A stretch of 64,000 bases of DNA from Brachypterus glaber (GCA_958510825.1 OY294048.1:22895589-22959588); one strand, 5' to 3'; shown: positions 45,827-57,175, counted from the stretch's first letter. Notes: generated from the sequence alone by a model not told the origin. Translations and numbers: made by a program.

Positions 45827-46794
45827 ATTAATATTATTAATATTTATTTGTTTGTTTAAAATTACCACATGTTGAGCCCCAAATAAGCTTAAGCTTGTGC
45901 TAGAAGCTCTCCATTAATTTAAAAACTTTTTAGAAAATTTACAAATCACAATTTTAAAAATTATGTTTAGTAAAAACCGACTTTACTCAGACTCAAATAT
46001 TTTAAACATTAGGCAAATATACATAATTTCTACCTGTGTCTTCTTTTCCATTTCAGCCCTTTACCAATATGTTAATCATGACCAATATTGTCGCCTTCGT
46101 AGAAGTCAAAATGTATTTTTCCCCTATTTAAAAAAGGTTTTTTTTTCAATACATTTTATTTTTAATTTGTTATTTTAAGTGTATTTTAAATATTTTTTTA
46201 TTTAAACACTCCCACAATTTAGATTTAATTCTCTTCAGTTCTTTTTACACAACCGCGCTACATTTGGATTCTTTGCTCCTCTCTCTCTGCTCTACTCTTG
46301 TATATCATTAACTTAGTTCTTAAGCAATAAAATAATCTAATTTTAGGATACAACAAAGGTTTCCCAAAACTTGGATGTTAAACTTTATCGAAAATTTTAA
46401 TTGTATTAAATTTATAAAACAATGTACATTGGCGACTTAATTAGCTAAAACACTACCGATCCTTGAGGTACACCAAATTTTTAAAATTTTAGCTGTTGTA
46501 TTACTGAAATTTCTAGGGTTATGTAGAATGTCATATATACTTACTTTTCATTTGGACTGAAATAAGTAACTGAAATAATAAAATAACAAAAACTTAATTC
46601 AATAGCAGTTGAATCTTTTGACTGGCTCAACCTTCATTTCTGATATATTTTGTTTTTGGCTTGTATAATTATTTAATTCCTTGGCTATTTTTATTATGTT
46701 CATACCAAATTTGGTAAATTTATTGTTAAAATTATTTTTTCTTACTCGCTTAAATTAATCATGTTGACACATTTGACACTTGAAAAAATTATGT
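45827..46794. other. A+T-rich spacer
   Basis: About 45,870-45,930 resembles 3,805-3,860 (AGCCCCAA, CTCTCCATTAATTT). The 71-codon frame at 45,963-46,178 is hydrophobic and without known motifs. No gene called. Confidence 0.5.
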
Positions 46795-46799
46795 TTTAA

Positions 46800-47259
46800 G
46801 GCGCTTTTACACTTCAGCGTTTGACGCTGGCGGCATATCACCACCATTCTGTCTATCAGCTCTCGCCGGCGATCTCCGCTATTTCCGTTTACAGTTCAGC
46901 GTTTTGCGCTGGCGGCGGCGCATTTGTAGGTTATGTCATTATAAATGGGTGTGTATTCATTTCTTGAATTTCCTGCTGATTTAAACGCACGGTATATACA
47001 TTGCCCGTAATGGGACTTTTAAATTTAACGAAACTAGCGCTCATTGTTTGAAAAAAACAACCAACAACGTTATACAACTTTACAAAACAACACAACCTAA
47101 CCTCAAAAACGCGGCGTCAAATCGCGCGAAGTTCAAAAAATTCAACTTCAGTGTCGACGGTTGGCTGTAGAAAAGTGGGGTTGAAGAGATAGGGGAATAG
47201 AACCAATCAGATTACTCAACGAGCTAACGCTGCGTCAATCGCCGAACTGTAAAAGCCGC
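46800..47259. mobile_element. GC-richer MITE, 460 bp, TTTAA/TTAA target
   Basis: The ends GGCGCTTTTACACTTCAGCG and, in complement, GCGGCTTTTACAGTTCGGCG are flanked by TTTAA on both sides (46,795-46,799 and 47,260-47,264). The block CAGCGTTTKRCGCTGGCGGC, a small inverted repeat, occurs twice, 79 bp apart (about 46,817 and 46,896). G+C is visibly higher than in its neighbours. A TTAA-containing target fits piggyBac- or Kolobok-type elements, and other superfamilies are possible. No transposase. Confidence 0.7.
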
Positions 47260-47264
47260 TTTAA

Positions 47265-47594
47265 ATGAGTGGCGTTCGTTACTCCGAAAAGTCACCTAGT
47301 ATGTCATATTTTAAGTTGGTATTATCGGTCACTTCATCCAGCGGCAGCTTGCTTTTGACGTCTACCTTTGTTAATAATGTAATTTTTTATTAATTTTAAA
47401 TAAAAGTTCAATCAGAACAATGTTTTATTACAAAAATAATTGCATATAACTGTACTTATTACACTGAACTCAGAAAAGTGGCCCTCCTTAAATTTGATCC
47501 AAGTTTTATGTCCAATAACCTTAGAACTAATTACTCTATTCCAACTAATTGCATTTTATTTGGAAAGTTGCTCTTTGAGATTGTAACGCATATA
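47265..47594. other. Spacer, nothing recognised
   Basis: Short A+T-rich stretch between two elements. No gene or repeat seen. Confidence 0.55.
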
Positions 47595-48606
47595 CCGGGT
47601 GTCCCACCAGGTTCTTGACAAGCTATATCTCCGTTATTTGAAAAGATAAAAAATTTTGCAAATAAGCGTTAAATGGGAGCCGTTGAAGTTTTTATTCAGG
47701 TATCCAAAACCACCCCTTGCTTACCCACCCCCTTAAAACCACCCCCAACTTTTGTTTTTCAAATAGCATCCTCCCATTATCAAAGCATATGAAAGTACAT
47801 TTTATTCTGAATTCAACAATGTATTATAAGTGGAATCTTATCATTTAAGGGGCTCCAAATAACAATTATTATTTATTAATAATAGGGTGGTATTTAGAAC
47901 AAAGTTGCAGGTGGTTCCAGGAGAGTGGGTTATTAAGGGTGGGTTTTGGATACATTAATCAGTTCTCTTTTAGATATAATCTAACTTGTTCTTGGAAAAA
48001 AAAATGATGAAAAATATTGCTTGTGATCTGATGGGGTTGTAATTTGGAACCCCTTAAAAAAATAAAATATCACTTATAATACACGGTTGAATTTAGAATA
48101 AAATGTGCTTTCATATTCTTTAGTAAAAATAGGGGGGTGCTATTTAAAAAACAAAAGTTGGGGGTGGTTTCACAAGGGTGGGTAAGTAAGGGGTAGTTTT
48201 GCATAACTCAGCAAGTTCTACTTTGACTCGCATTTACTTATGTTTTTTTTTCGATTTTTTTTTTCTTTTGAAACAACGGAGATATAGCCCGTTTAAAACC
48301 TGGTGGGACAATATTATTAATAAATAATAGTTGTTATTTGGTGCCCCTTTAAGAAATAAGATACTACTTATAATACATGGTTGAATTAAGAATAACATTT
48401 ACTTTTATATTCTTTGATAAAAATGGGGGGGTGCTATTTGAAAAACAGAAGTTGAGGGTGGTTTTAAGGGGGTGGCTAAGCAAGGGATGGTTTTGAATAC
48501 GTCAGTAAAAACTTCATTGGCTCCCATTTAACGCTGTTTTTTGCAAAAAATTCTATCTTTTAAAATAACGGAGATATAGCTTGTCAAGAACCTGGTGGGA
48601 CACCCG
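47595..48606. mobile_element. R6 palindromic element, about 1 kb
   Basis: The ends CCGGGTGTCCCACCAGGTTC and complement (GGTGGGACACCCG) have TA just outside the left end (47,593-47,594). It has three modules of about 250-300 bp: one forward (47,595-47,885), then two reversed. Each has CTATATCTCCGTT, an AAACCACCCC-rich block, and TATTATAAGTGGAATCTTAT with AAGGGGCTCCAAATAA or variants. An internal copy of the terminus (GGTGGGACAATATT, about 48,300) marks the junction of the two reversed modules. A fourth module lies at 38,330-38,650. No coding capacity. Confidence 0.75.
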
Positions 48607-48787
48607 ATATAATTTTTCAAAAAGTTTATGGTCACAAAAGATTCAATAAAAGGTTTCAGTTTTTTGCACTATTTTTGCGTATTTTTAGACCACTGGAATT
48701 AAATTCAAACATGTAAAACAGAATGTACTTTAACTTGGAAAAAAGAAGAAACTTCTGTTTTTAAAACCCTTCTATTCACTTCATATA
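48607..48787. other. Spacer, nothing recognised
   Basis: No feature seen. Confidence 0.5.
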
Positions 48788-49492
48788 CAGAGCGGTCCAG
48801 AAGTCACCCCCCCCTCTTAACTTTTGAACCAGTTGAGACTTCAAATTTGGAAATTTTAAATAAGACAACTTAAACTATCATTTAGCATATATTTAATACT
48901 TTCAGCTCTTAAAATGTGGGCAGGGGGGCATGGGGGCACATTTTTTTAAATGGAAAGGGGGGTCGTGTGACACATCATTTTAAAGCTTATAAAATTCTCC
49001 ATTTAACTGTATGTTTTTTATTTTTTTTAAAACATTTTTTTTTTGGGTTTAAAATAGGGTTGAAAATGGGTATTTTTGTCAAAATTTCTCTAAAAAATCC
49101 AAACAATTTTTTAAAAATGCCTAATTTCATAATGAAAAAAAGTAAATTATACTTTTAACCTTATTTTAGTTGACATAAATAAAAATTAACAAAAAAAAAA
49201 CTTAAAAATTTATTTTTTTAGCACAGAAAACTGAAAAATCAAAACCTTAAAAAACATGTTTAAAAATTTTAAAAATGTATGGTTATATAGAGAATTTTAA
49301 CAGCTTTAACATGATGTATCACACGACCCCCCTTTCCATTTAAAAAAATTTCCCCCCATGCCCCCCTGCTCATATTTTAAGAGATAAAAGTACCAAATAT
49401 ATGCTTAAAGATAGTTTAAGTTGTCTTATTTAAGAGTTCTAAATTTGAAATTGATATATAAACTCGTTCAAAAGTTAAGAGATATATATAGG
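48788..49492. repeat. R4 palindromic module, copy 2
   Basis: The left half begins ACAGAGCGGTCCAGAAGTCA and has AGACAACTTAAACTATC and GGAAAGGGGGGTCGTGTGAC. The right half mirrors it (TATCACACGACCCCCCTTTC, GATAGTTTAAGTTGTCTTAT, GTTCAAAAGTTAAGAG). The 80-codon frame at 48,916-49,158 lies across the left half and is not a gene. Confidence 0.75.
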
Positions 49493-49539
49493 TATATATG
49501 TAGGTATATTTGTCCTCAAATTTGCCAAATGCTTTTTCA

Positions 49540-49990
49540 CCCACTTAGAATAGACTTAGAGAGCTGAAATTTGGTATACATGCTTATCTGCCCTAACAAA
49601 ATAATTTAATATAAAATTCACCCCCCAGCCCCCCCACCCCTAAAATATCAAAAACCTTTTTTTATCCACGTGAGTTAATTTAAAATTAAAATTGGGTTAC
49701 GTACGCATCCCGTAATAACAAAATTTTACTATAAAAAAAACAACCCCCCCATCACCCCCCATGCGGCTAAGTTAACTCTGAAGGGCGCTCTCTGTTATAC
49801 CCACTTAGAATAAACTTAGAGAGCTGAAATTTGGTATACATGCTTATCTGCCCTAACAAAATAATTTAATATAAAATTTACCCCCCAACCCCCCCACCCC
49901 TAAAATATCCCAAAACCTTTTTTTTATCCACGTGAGTTAATTTAAAATTAAAATTGGGTTACGTACTCATCCCATAAAATAAAAATAAAA
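49540..49990 (+). repeat. Tandem duplication, 260-bp period
   Basis: CCCACTTAGAATARACTTAG starts at 49,540 and again at 49,800. The following 180 bp, including TTTGGTATACATGCTTATCT, a CACCCC-rich tract and TCCACGTGAGTTAATTTAAA, match closely. The second unit is cut short by the palindrome at 50,006. Confidence 0.85.
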
Positions 49991-50005
49991 TTTTACTATA
50001 AAAAT

Positions 50006-50300
50006 AAAACTATATAAAAAACAAGTTTTTAAACTTAAAACCCTTCTATTGATTACGTATTATGTATAACTAAAAAGTAGAAAACAAGATATACCAATTT
50101 ACAAAAACGAATTTTTTAAAAGAAAGGTTTTGGAATTTGTGATTTCTTTATTTTTGCCAACATTTCCAAAACCATTCTTTTAAAAAATTCGTTTTTGTAA
50201 ATTGGTATATCTTGTTTTCTACTTTTTAGTTATACATAATACGTAATCAATAGAAGGGTTTTAAGTTTAAAAACTTGTTTTTTATATAGTTTTTTTTATT
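50006..50300. repeat. Nearly perfect 295-bp palindrome
   Basis: Arms of about 130 bp (50,006-50,135 and 50,164-50,300), with one mismatch that I can see over the inner 115 bp. Blocks include CCCTTCTATTGATTACGTAT and AAGATATACCAATTTACAAA with their complements. The spacer is 28 bp. This could be a recent MITE-like insertion or a local inverted duplication. Confidence 0.85.
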
Positions 50301-50828
50301 CATGACTCTGTATTGCTTAATTAAAAAGTAACACGTTTTCAAGCAAAAAATCATCCATGGTACTTTTGTATATAAAATGCATCATCTTGAACTTCCCTAC
50401 CATTTTTAAATGGGCATTTATTCTTGTTCTAATATTTAAGATTAAATGGGTCACGTTAAATGTTACTAAATATATTTTTATAAAATAAATTGTATTTATT
50501 TATAAATTTCTAATGTTATTGGTACATTTTTTAACATTTACATACTAGTTTAATAACACAGCCTTTAAGTTAACTGCTGCCAATATAACAAAATTTTAAT
50601 TTTTCGGAGTAAAGAACGTCACTTGTTTCAAACAAGATAACTACTATACTAAGTCTTAGTTTCAGATATTCGTGACTTAGTCAAGCAACCATTTGACTTT
50701 TGTGACAAGTTCGACTTAAATGGTACAAATTTTGGGTGTAGCAGCTAATTATATCGGCAATGATACGTTTAAACTTAAATATGTGAATAAATAAAGTAAA
50801 ATGATTACACAGCTGCAGGAGATCATTG
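50301..50828. other. A+T-rich spacer
   Basis: No gene or repeat recognised. The 69-codon frame at 50,681-50,890 overlaps the R1 end. Confidence 0.5.
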
Positions 50829-51693
50829 CACAGTGATCCCAGAAAAAAGTGACCAAAGTCTACTTTTTTGCATAGGGTCATTTTTTGCACCGCTGATTAC
50901 GAAAAAGATAGTGACAAAATTGAAAAAAAAATGCCATATTAGGGTTGTTTAATTTTTTTTATAAAATGTCTTTTGCTAATATTAATACGGATCAATACCC
51001 AAAAACTTAAAATTCTAAATGGCGGAATAAATATGGCAGATTTATTTTTAAAATTTTGCCAAAATTAACGAAAATATACAAAAACAAACAAAAATTGAGA
51101 GATTTAACCCAATCTGTTATGGGTTATTTTCCTTATATACTACAAATTACTGTAAAAATTTGATGATTTTTTACTGGCCCGTTTGGACTTTTTTTTTATT
51201 TAATTAAAAAATATATATATTACAAAATTGGCAAAATATGAGTAATTTTTCTATTCTATTCATATATTAAACAAAATTACCCTAAAATAATTACAATTTA
51301 AGAAGAAAAACTATTTAATGCTTAATTAAGTAGAATAGTACAAGGTTAAACGAGCATGTAATGTAATATATAAGGAAAATAACCCATAACAGATTGGGTT
51401 GAATCTCTCAATTTTTGTTTGTTTTGTTCCTTATTTTCGTTAATTTTGGCAAAGTTTTAAAAATAAATCTGCCATATTTATTCCGTCATTTTGAATTTTA
51501 AGTTTTTGGGTATTGGTCCGTATTATTACTACCAAAAGAAGCCTTTATGCCGAATATCAGCTAAATCGGACAAAAAATTTGACCAATCCTAATGTCTCAA
51601 TTTTTTTTCACTATTTTTTTTGGAATCAGGGGTGCAAAAATGACACTATGCAAAAAATCAGAATTTTTTCACTTTTTTTCTGGATCCACTGTG
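50829..51693. mobile_element. Complete R1 palindromic element with 5-bp duplication
   Basis: The ends CACAGTGATCCCAGAAA / TTTCTGGATCCACTGTG are flanked by CATTG (50,824-50,828 and 51,694-51,698). Both arms of about 400 bp carry the R1 blocks in opposite orientation (GGCGGAATAAATATGG left, ATTTATTCCGTCATTTTG right). A fragment of about 50 bp (CTTAATTAAGTAGAATAGTA, about 51,318-51,368) matches the inverted complement of 11,040-11,095 and is foreign to other R1 copies. No coding capacity. Confidence 0.8.
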
Positions 51694-52600
51694 CATTGTA
51701 CTCCTATGTATTTTGAGGCGTTGAATCCGAATTTAAGGTCAAAATAGCACCTCATTAGATTAGTTTTGGAAATAGCCTCAAAAAACCTTATTTTCGAATA
51801 TGAAAATAAGGTTTTTTGAGGTCATCTCCAAAACTAATCCAATAAAATAATATGTTTACCTCAAATTCGGATTTAGCGCCCCAAAATATATGGGAACACA
51901 ATGATCTCCGAAAAAATCCTTACTGTGAAAGACCGAAATCTGGGGAATGTCGACATTCTCTGGAGAATGTATAAAAAAACTAAAAAAAAAACAGTCGCAA
52001 AACCAACGTTAACATAAATCAACGCTCCCCATTAAATATAAAAAACACCAAACCAGTCAAAAGCCAAAAAAAAAAACAACGTTAACGTAAGCCAACGCCC
52101 TCTTATTATATTAGTTTTCGGATATTCTCCGGTGAATGCCGACATTCTCAGATTTCGGTCTTTCGCAGTAAAATAGTCACACAAAAAAGGGTCAAAAATG
52201 TTTTCGGAGACCATGGCAATGGAATACAATGCATTGTATTCCTATATATTTTGAGGCGCTGAATCCGAATTTCAGGTCAAAGTAGTAGTACATCATCCGA
52301 TTAGTTTTGGGAAATAACCTCAAAAATACATATATTTCGGAGACCATTGCAATGGAATACAATGCATTGTATTCCTATGTATTTTGAGGCCCTGAATCCG
52401 AATTTTAGGTCAAAGAAGTAGCACTTCATCCGATTAGTTTTGGGAAATAACCTCAAAGAAAACATTCTCGAGTGTATGAAAGGAAGGTTTTTTTCTAGGG
52501 TATCTCCAAAACTAATCAGATAAGGTGCTATTTTGACCTCAAACTGGGATTTAGCGCTTTAAAATACAAAGGAACACAATGGTCTCCTAAAAAAATCCAG
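51694..52600. repeat. R7 repeat cluster
   Basis: Units of about 131 bp starting CAATGGAATACAATGCATTG are repeated at 52,216 and about 52,348, each with TTTTGAGGCGCTGAATCCGA or a variant and CATCCGATTAGTTTTGGGAA. Inverted copies are also present. About 51,776-51,821 is a perfect palindrome (CCTCAAAAAACCTTATTTTC and complement). AAAGACCGAAATCT (51,930) pairs with AGATTTCGGTCTTT (52,150), with CGACATTCTC blocks between them. The 51,500-51,716 and 52,032-52,229 frames are repeat-derived. Confidence 0.65.
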
Positions 52601-54150
52601 ACCTTTTTTTCTTTTTGTGTGGCTGTGTTATTATTTACAATTATATGTTATTATAACTTTTATTTTTATAATTTTGAAAAACTAGTAATCAATTTTTAAT
52701 TTTACTAGCTTAACAATTATAGCTGTAGGTAAATAAGTGGATTTATAGTTAAATTTGCTAGTTTTTTTTTTTTTTTATTAAACTAGATAAACATTTAAAT
52801 TAGACTGGATATCCATTAAAATTAAATATTTTTCTCTTAAATCAATCTAGTTTAAAATACTAATTTTTCACTATAAATCTGTTGGTACGAATATAGTGGT
52901 TCAATAACCACGAAAAAAAAATTACAGTGTACTAGGTGCATAATGCACACAGTTTTCAAACATAAGGTAAATCCATTCTAGCTCTAGGTACGGTATGACT
53001 ATTTAGTATCAAGTCTTAAAATGAGCGCATGTGGTGTCATCTCTTGTCTATAAAAGTAAAGAAATTTTAGCAATATGTATATATATTACCATGAAATATT
53101 GAATAATTGAATGCAATTTAAAGTTTATTAGTTTTTCTTTTAATTTAGATTTTTCATTTAATTCAAAACAATAAAACTGCTCGTTCTATTGTTGATTATT
53201 TAAATTATCATATTACAACAATCTGACATAACCTTCAATTCTTGCATTATAATTTGTAAATAGGTGGTAAAATTTAATAAAAATCTTGTACCTATTTGAT
53301 AAACTTATTAAATAATATTAAGTGATTTATTTTAAAATATGTGTTTTGTTTTAAAATATGTGTTTTGTTTGTTGAATTTAAAATGTCTAGTGATAAGGAA
53401 CATCCAGTGTTTCATATTTGCAGTCGAAGAAAAAGTATAGTCTATAACACGTATGAAATAGTCATACTCGCTTACCGGCAGGTATGACAAACTCACTTCT
53501 CCCTCGTAATATTGTCTACTCAATACTATGTAGTTATAGAATCTATACATGTTGATGATTCTGTCTGTATGTACACCGTAACTATCTAAGTACTTAAAAA
53601 ATCTAAATATGAATTTTATTTTTAAAGTTAGTAGAAATCCCTTAATTCTAATGTGATTATTCCACAAACTAACTTAAGATATTAGGATTTTAGGTCTTTA
53701 ATCAAGCTGGCTTAATGATATGGAATTTTCAGTGCAATATGTTAACTTATCAAGTTCTTAGGATCAGGAGTTAAATTCCGGATCGATCTGATTATGCCGT
53801 ATAGTTGCAAAGCAAAAGATTTATGGTAACAGTTGGTAAATAGTTAGCGAGACTTGTACTTCCTCGCTGCAACGTGTTGCTACTATTCCTTTTGTTAAGG
53901 CTCGAAGTTTCTCTTTGAATTGTAAATTTCTAGACCATCTGTATCACTAAATTTCCAATATTTCGTATATACAACATAAATTTTCTTATTTTAAACATGA
54001 CTTATGTGAGTCCGAAGAATACGTGTTTCATTGACAATACTAAATCAAAATCTAGGTCACCTACTAGCATGCTGTATTATAAACGCATTTGATAACCATT
54101 TATCTTCATCTTCCAAGCTATCCCGGAGAAAACAAGTTTTTGTATGATTA
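52601..54150. other. A+T-rich region with second R5 copy
   Basis: 52,915-53,560 is the R5 copy matching 35,930-36,640, with the same GTCATAC / GTATGAC hairpin (about 53,461-53,489). The 111-codon frame at 53,332-53,667 runs through it and shows no domain. A duplicated TTTTAAAATATGTGTTTTGT lies at 53,330-53,370. Nothing else. Confidence 0.5.
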
Positions 54151-54431
54151 TGCATAATTATAATTATGCAAAAAAATTTTCAGGATAATGTATGAATTTT
54201 CACCCGGTATGATCATAGATAAATAGGCATGATTATGCATAATTTTAGGTAACATTGTGAATAATTATACTGAATTTTAAGTAAAATTAGACATAGTTAT
54301 GCATAATTATGCGTAATCATACAAAAACTTTGTCATGCATGACCAGATATGGTGCGCCCTAGCCAAAATTTTAAATTTTATGCATGATCATACATAATTA
54401 GGCATAGGTCTATGTATACCCATACATAATT
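54151..54431. repeat. ATGCATAATTATG-rich repeat, left part
   Basis: TTATGCATAATTATGCATAA-type palindromic words recur many times here and again at 57,176-57,260, so the element at 54,440 has split this region. No terminal repeats were established. Confidence 0.6.
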
Positions 54432-54439
54432 ATGCATAT

Positions 54440-57167
54440 TAGAGTGGGTCGAAAAACAAAAAAGTTTTTGGATTAAGATCTAATAGCAAAAAAAAGTTGT
54501 AGCACATAAAAAAACCATGTTTAAAAAAAAATTGGTCCAAATTCATTGAATAACTTAGGAGCGCAAAGAACACAAAGCTTTTATTTTTTTAAAAAACGTG
54601 CAACATTAAGAACAGGATAACTTGAGAATGGTTTAAGATAAAGACTTAAAAATTGAAACACAGATTTTTAAACTCAAAATTTAATATTGATTTTTTTTTG
54701 AAAAAAATTGATGTCCCACAAGTGGGACAAAAGGGGCAAAATTTATTTTTTTGCAATAATGTTCTTAGTTTTAAAGTTAGGTATATAAAATTATATATCA
54801 ATAAAAAGGTCTTGAAGAGACCTACAAAAAAGTTTATATCAATTTTTGGTGTAAATATTACCGTTTTCGAGATATTTGAGAAAATAAATGAAGAAAACAT
54901 AGGGAAAAAAATAAAATTTTATTTTATTACGTAAACAGTACCAAATTTTAATTAATAATAATAATTGAAAATAATTGACCGATAGATGGCGTAAGGGTTC
55001 AATAGTCTTCCAAAAAAAAAAATAATGTATACTATGATAATCATTTTTAAAATATAACAAAATTTGGGAAAAAGAAAGCCAAATCTAGTATTTAAAACAA
55101 GACTATACATATTTACTTATATCCTATTAGGGTTTATTAATTCTTAGAATTGCTAACACTCGAGTGCACCACTTATTTCGCAGAAAATTAAAAAAAATTT
55201 TAATGAAAATTTTTAAAACGAGAGTCAATAAAAAGAACTTTTAATATCTATTTCTTAGAATTATTTAAACTTGCTTCATTTTTGCAATTAACTAGTGAAC
55301 ATTGAGAGTTAAGACATTATAAAATTGTTTTTCGTTCTTACAAGACCTGTCGGAAAGCATTCGTGTAAAATTTATCTGTTAAATTAATATTAGTTTTTTA
55401 ATTATTTTGAAAAGTTTTGTCATGGGAAAAACTAGTAAAAGTGTGTGTCCTATTTTTGGTGTTTCCAAGGACTTAATTTCATACAGACTCCCGACTTACG
55501 AAGACGTAATAAGATGTTGGTTGGAAGAAAAAGGTAAAACGAAAATACATTTAAAAAAACATAATAATTCTACAATACATAAAATAGTGGCGGAAAAAGT
55601 TTGTAAAGCTTATGAGAGAGCTAATGTTCCTCTAGTGTCACAAGTAAGAGTTGAACAAATGGTGGAAGCTTGGTAAATATAAAAGTATAATGAAAAGTTA
55701 TAACAGAGATAAAAATAAGGCTTTTTGGATTGAAAAGGCAAAAAAATTTAAAGATACAGCGAAGAATAGTCTTTTTGACATTACAGCTTGTAAATGTGAA
55801 ATGCTATTTAACTGTACCTACATTTTATTATGAGATCTTATATGCCAATGTGGTTTCAAATTAAAACAAATCCTTTAATAAAAGACGGGTCAAAGCACAT
55901 ATTTAATTTAATTAAATCAACAAGATACATGACGGAGGATTTAGACGAAAGAGTAGAAAAAAGGGATATTGCATATAAGAAAATTTTAGAATCAAGGCAA
56001 AAAGAATGCAAATCAGTGCGTATATTTATATGTCCTCAATTAAATTTTAAAGCAACTGATTATACAGATTTAATTGACTTTACATCCCACTTTTGTTCAC
56101 CTCCAATTTTAAATAGTGTATCTACAAAAGAAATTGAAAATCTTTTGCTAACAAAGTCTATAACAAAATGGGATTTTTTAAAAATTCCTTGTCACACACA
56201 GGCGGTAGAACGTTGTGTGAAATTGGTCACGACAGTATCCAAGCAAGTTTGTGGCTACCAGAAAAGAGATGGTGTTATTAGAACCACGTTATTATCACGT
56301 TCTACCCTAAAAAAATTTGACACAAAATCTAAATTTTAAATGTTGTTTAGGAAATATAAATTTGAAATATTTCATACAGTAGGCTATTTTTTTATATAAA
56401 CAAAATTGTTATATAAAAGAGTTCAACGGCAGCCATATTTAAAAGTTTACAAAAGTTTTACAAGATGAGACTGCTGGCAGGCGTACTCCGTGTACTAAGA
56501 AATCTATTATAATAAAATGTAGGTATATATTAAGCACTATTGAGGCGATTGAAAGAATTCTATAGTGCACGAAGTCTGCCTGCCAGTAGTGTCATCTCAT
56601 AAAAATTTTGTTAGCTTTTATATATGACTGTTGTTGAACTCGAAAGTTGTCTTTTTTTCTGTTATATTTAAGTACGTAACCAATAAAGTAACATTTTATT
56701 TTTTTCCTATATTTATTTATTTATTTTATTAAATATCTCGAAAACGGTAACATTTACATAAAAAATGAATATAAACGTTTTTGTAGGTCTTTAAAAGACC
56801 TTTTTATTGATATGCAACTTTATATACCTAACTTTAAAACTAAAAACGTAATTGCAAAAAAAAAATTTTGCCCCTTTTGTCCCACTTGTGGTACATCAAT
56901 TTTTTTTTTTTTTAAATCGATATCAAATTTTGAGTTTAAAAACCTATTTTTAAATTTTTAAGTCTTTATCTTAAACCGTTTTCAAGTTAACGTGTTGAAA
57001 AGTTGCACGTTTTTTAAAAAAAGATAAAAGCTTTTTGTTCTTTGCGCTCCTAAGTTATTAAATGAATTTGCACCAATTTTTTTTAAACGTGTTTTTTTGA
57101 TGTGTTACAAGTTTTTTTTGCTATTAGATCTTAATCCGAAAACTTTTTTGTTTTTCGACCCACTCTA
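54440..57167 (+). mobile_element. 2.73-kb element with 480-bp terminal repeats and an 8-bp duplication
   Basis: The ends TAGAGTGGGTCGAAAAAC and complement are flanked by an exact ATGCATAT on both sides (54,432-54,439 and 57,168-57,175). The arms 54,440-54,919 and about 56,691-57,167 pair throughout (GATTAAGATCTAATAGC, TTAGGAGCGCAAAGAACA, GTCCCACAAGTGGGACAAAA, CGTTTTCGAGATATTT). An 8-bp duplication is shared by hAT, P and some other superfamilies, and the TAGAG start would be compatible with hAT, but the enclosed protein has no hAT features. It carries one broken gene. The arms have diverged moderately. Confidence 0.88.
55422..56339 (+). pseudogene. Broken gene of an uncharacterised arthropod protein type
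   Basis: It starts at ATG 55,422 (MGKTSKSVCPIFGVSKDLIS). It reads LPTYEDVIRCWLEEKGK and VCKAYERANVPLVSQVRVEQ, then shifts frame at about 55,670. The next frame gives YKSIMKSYNRDKNKAFWIEK and SLFDITACKCE, a Cys pair, up to about 55,833. A third segment (55,840-56,339) has MWFQIKTNPLIKDGSKHIFN, FKATDYTDLIDF, and a C-terminal block IPCHTQAVERCVKLVTTVSK, then VCGYQKRDG and KKFDTKSKF. From memory, the CHTQAVER block recurs in multicopy uncharacterised arthropod proteins; this was not checked. At least one frameshift and probably an internal deletion at about 55,800-55,850 break it. I recognise no catalytic triad or named domain. Its place between 480-bp terminal repeats suggests a transposase or accessory protein (inference). 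Confidence 0.65.
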
Positions 57168-57175
57168 ATGCATAT

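Noticed and set aside
53332..53667. 111-codon minus-strand frame
   Set aside because: It runs through the R5 repeat, and the other R5 copy is not open in that frame. No motif.
54646..54934. Overlapping open frames in the left arm of the 54.4-kb element
   Set aside because: They lie wholly within the terminal inverted repeat and extend on both strands, as expected of low-complexity A+T-rich DNA.
55422..56339. hAT transposase, suggested by the 8-bp duplication and TAGAG ends
   Set aside because: The protein lacks the hAT dimerisation motif and BED finger that I would expect, so I left the superfamily open.
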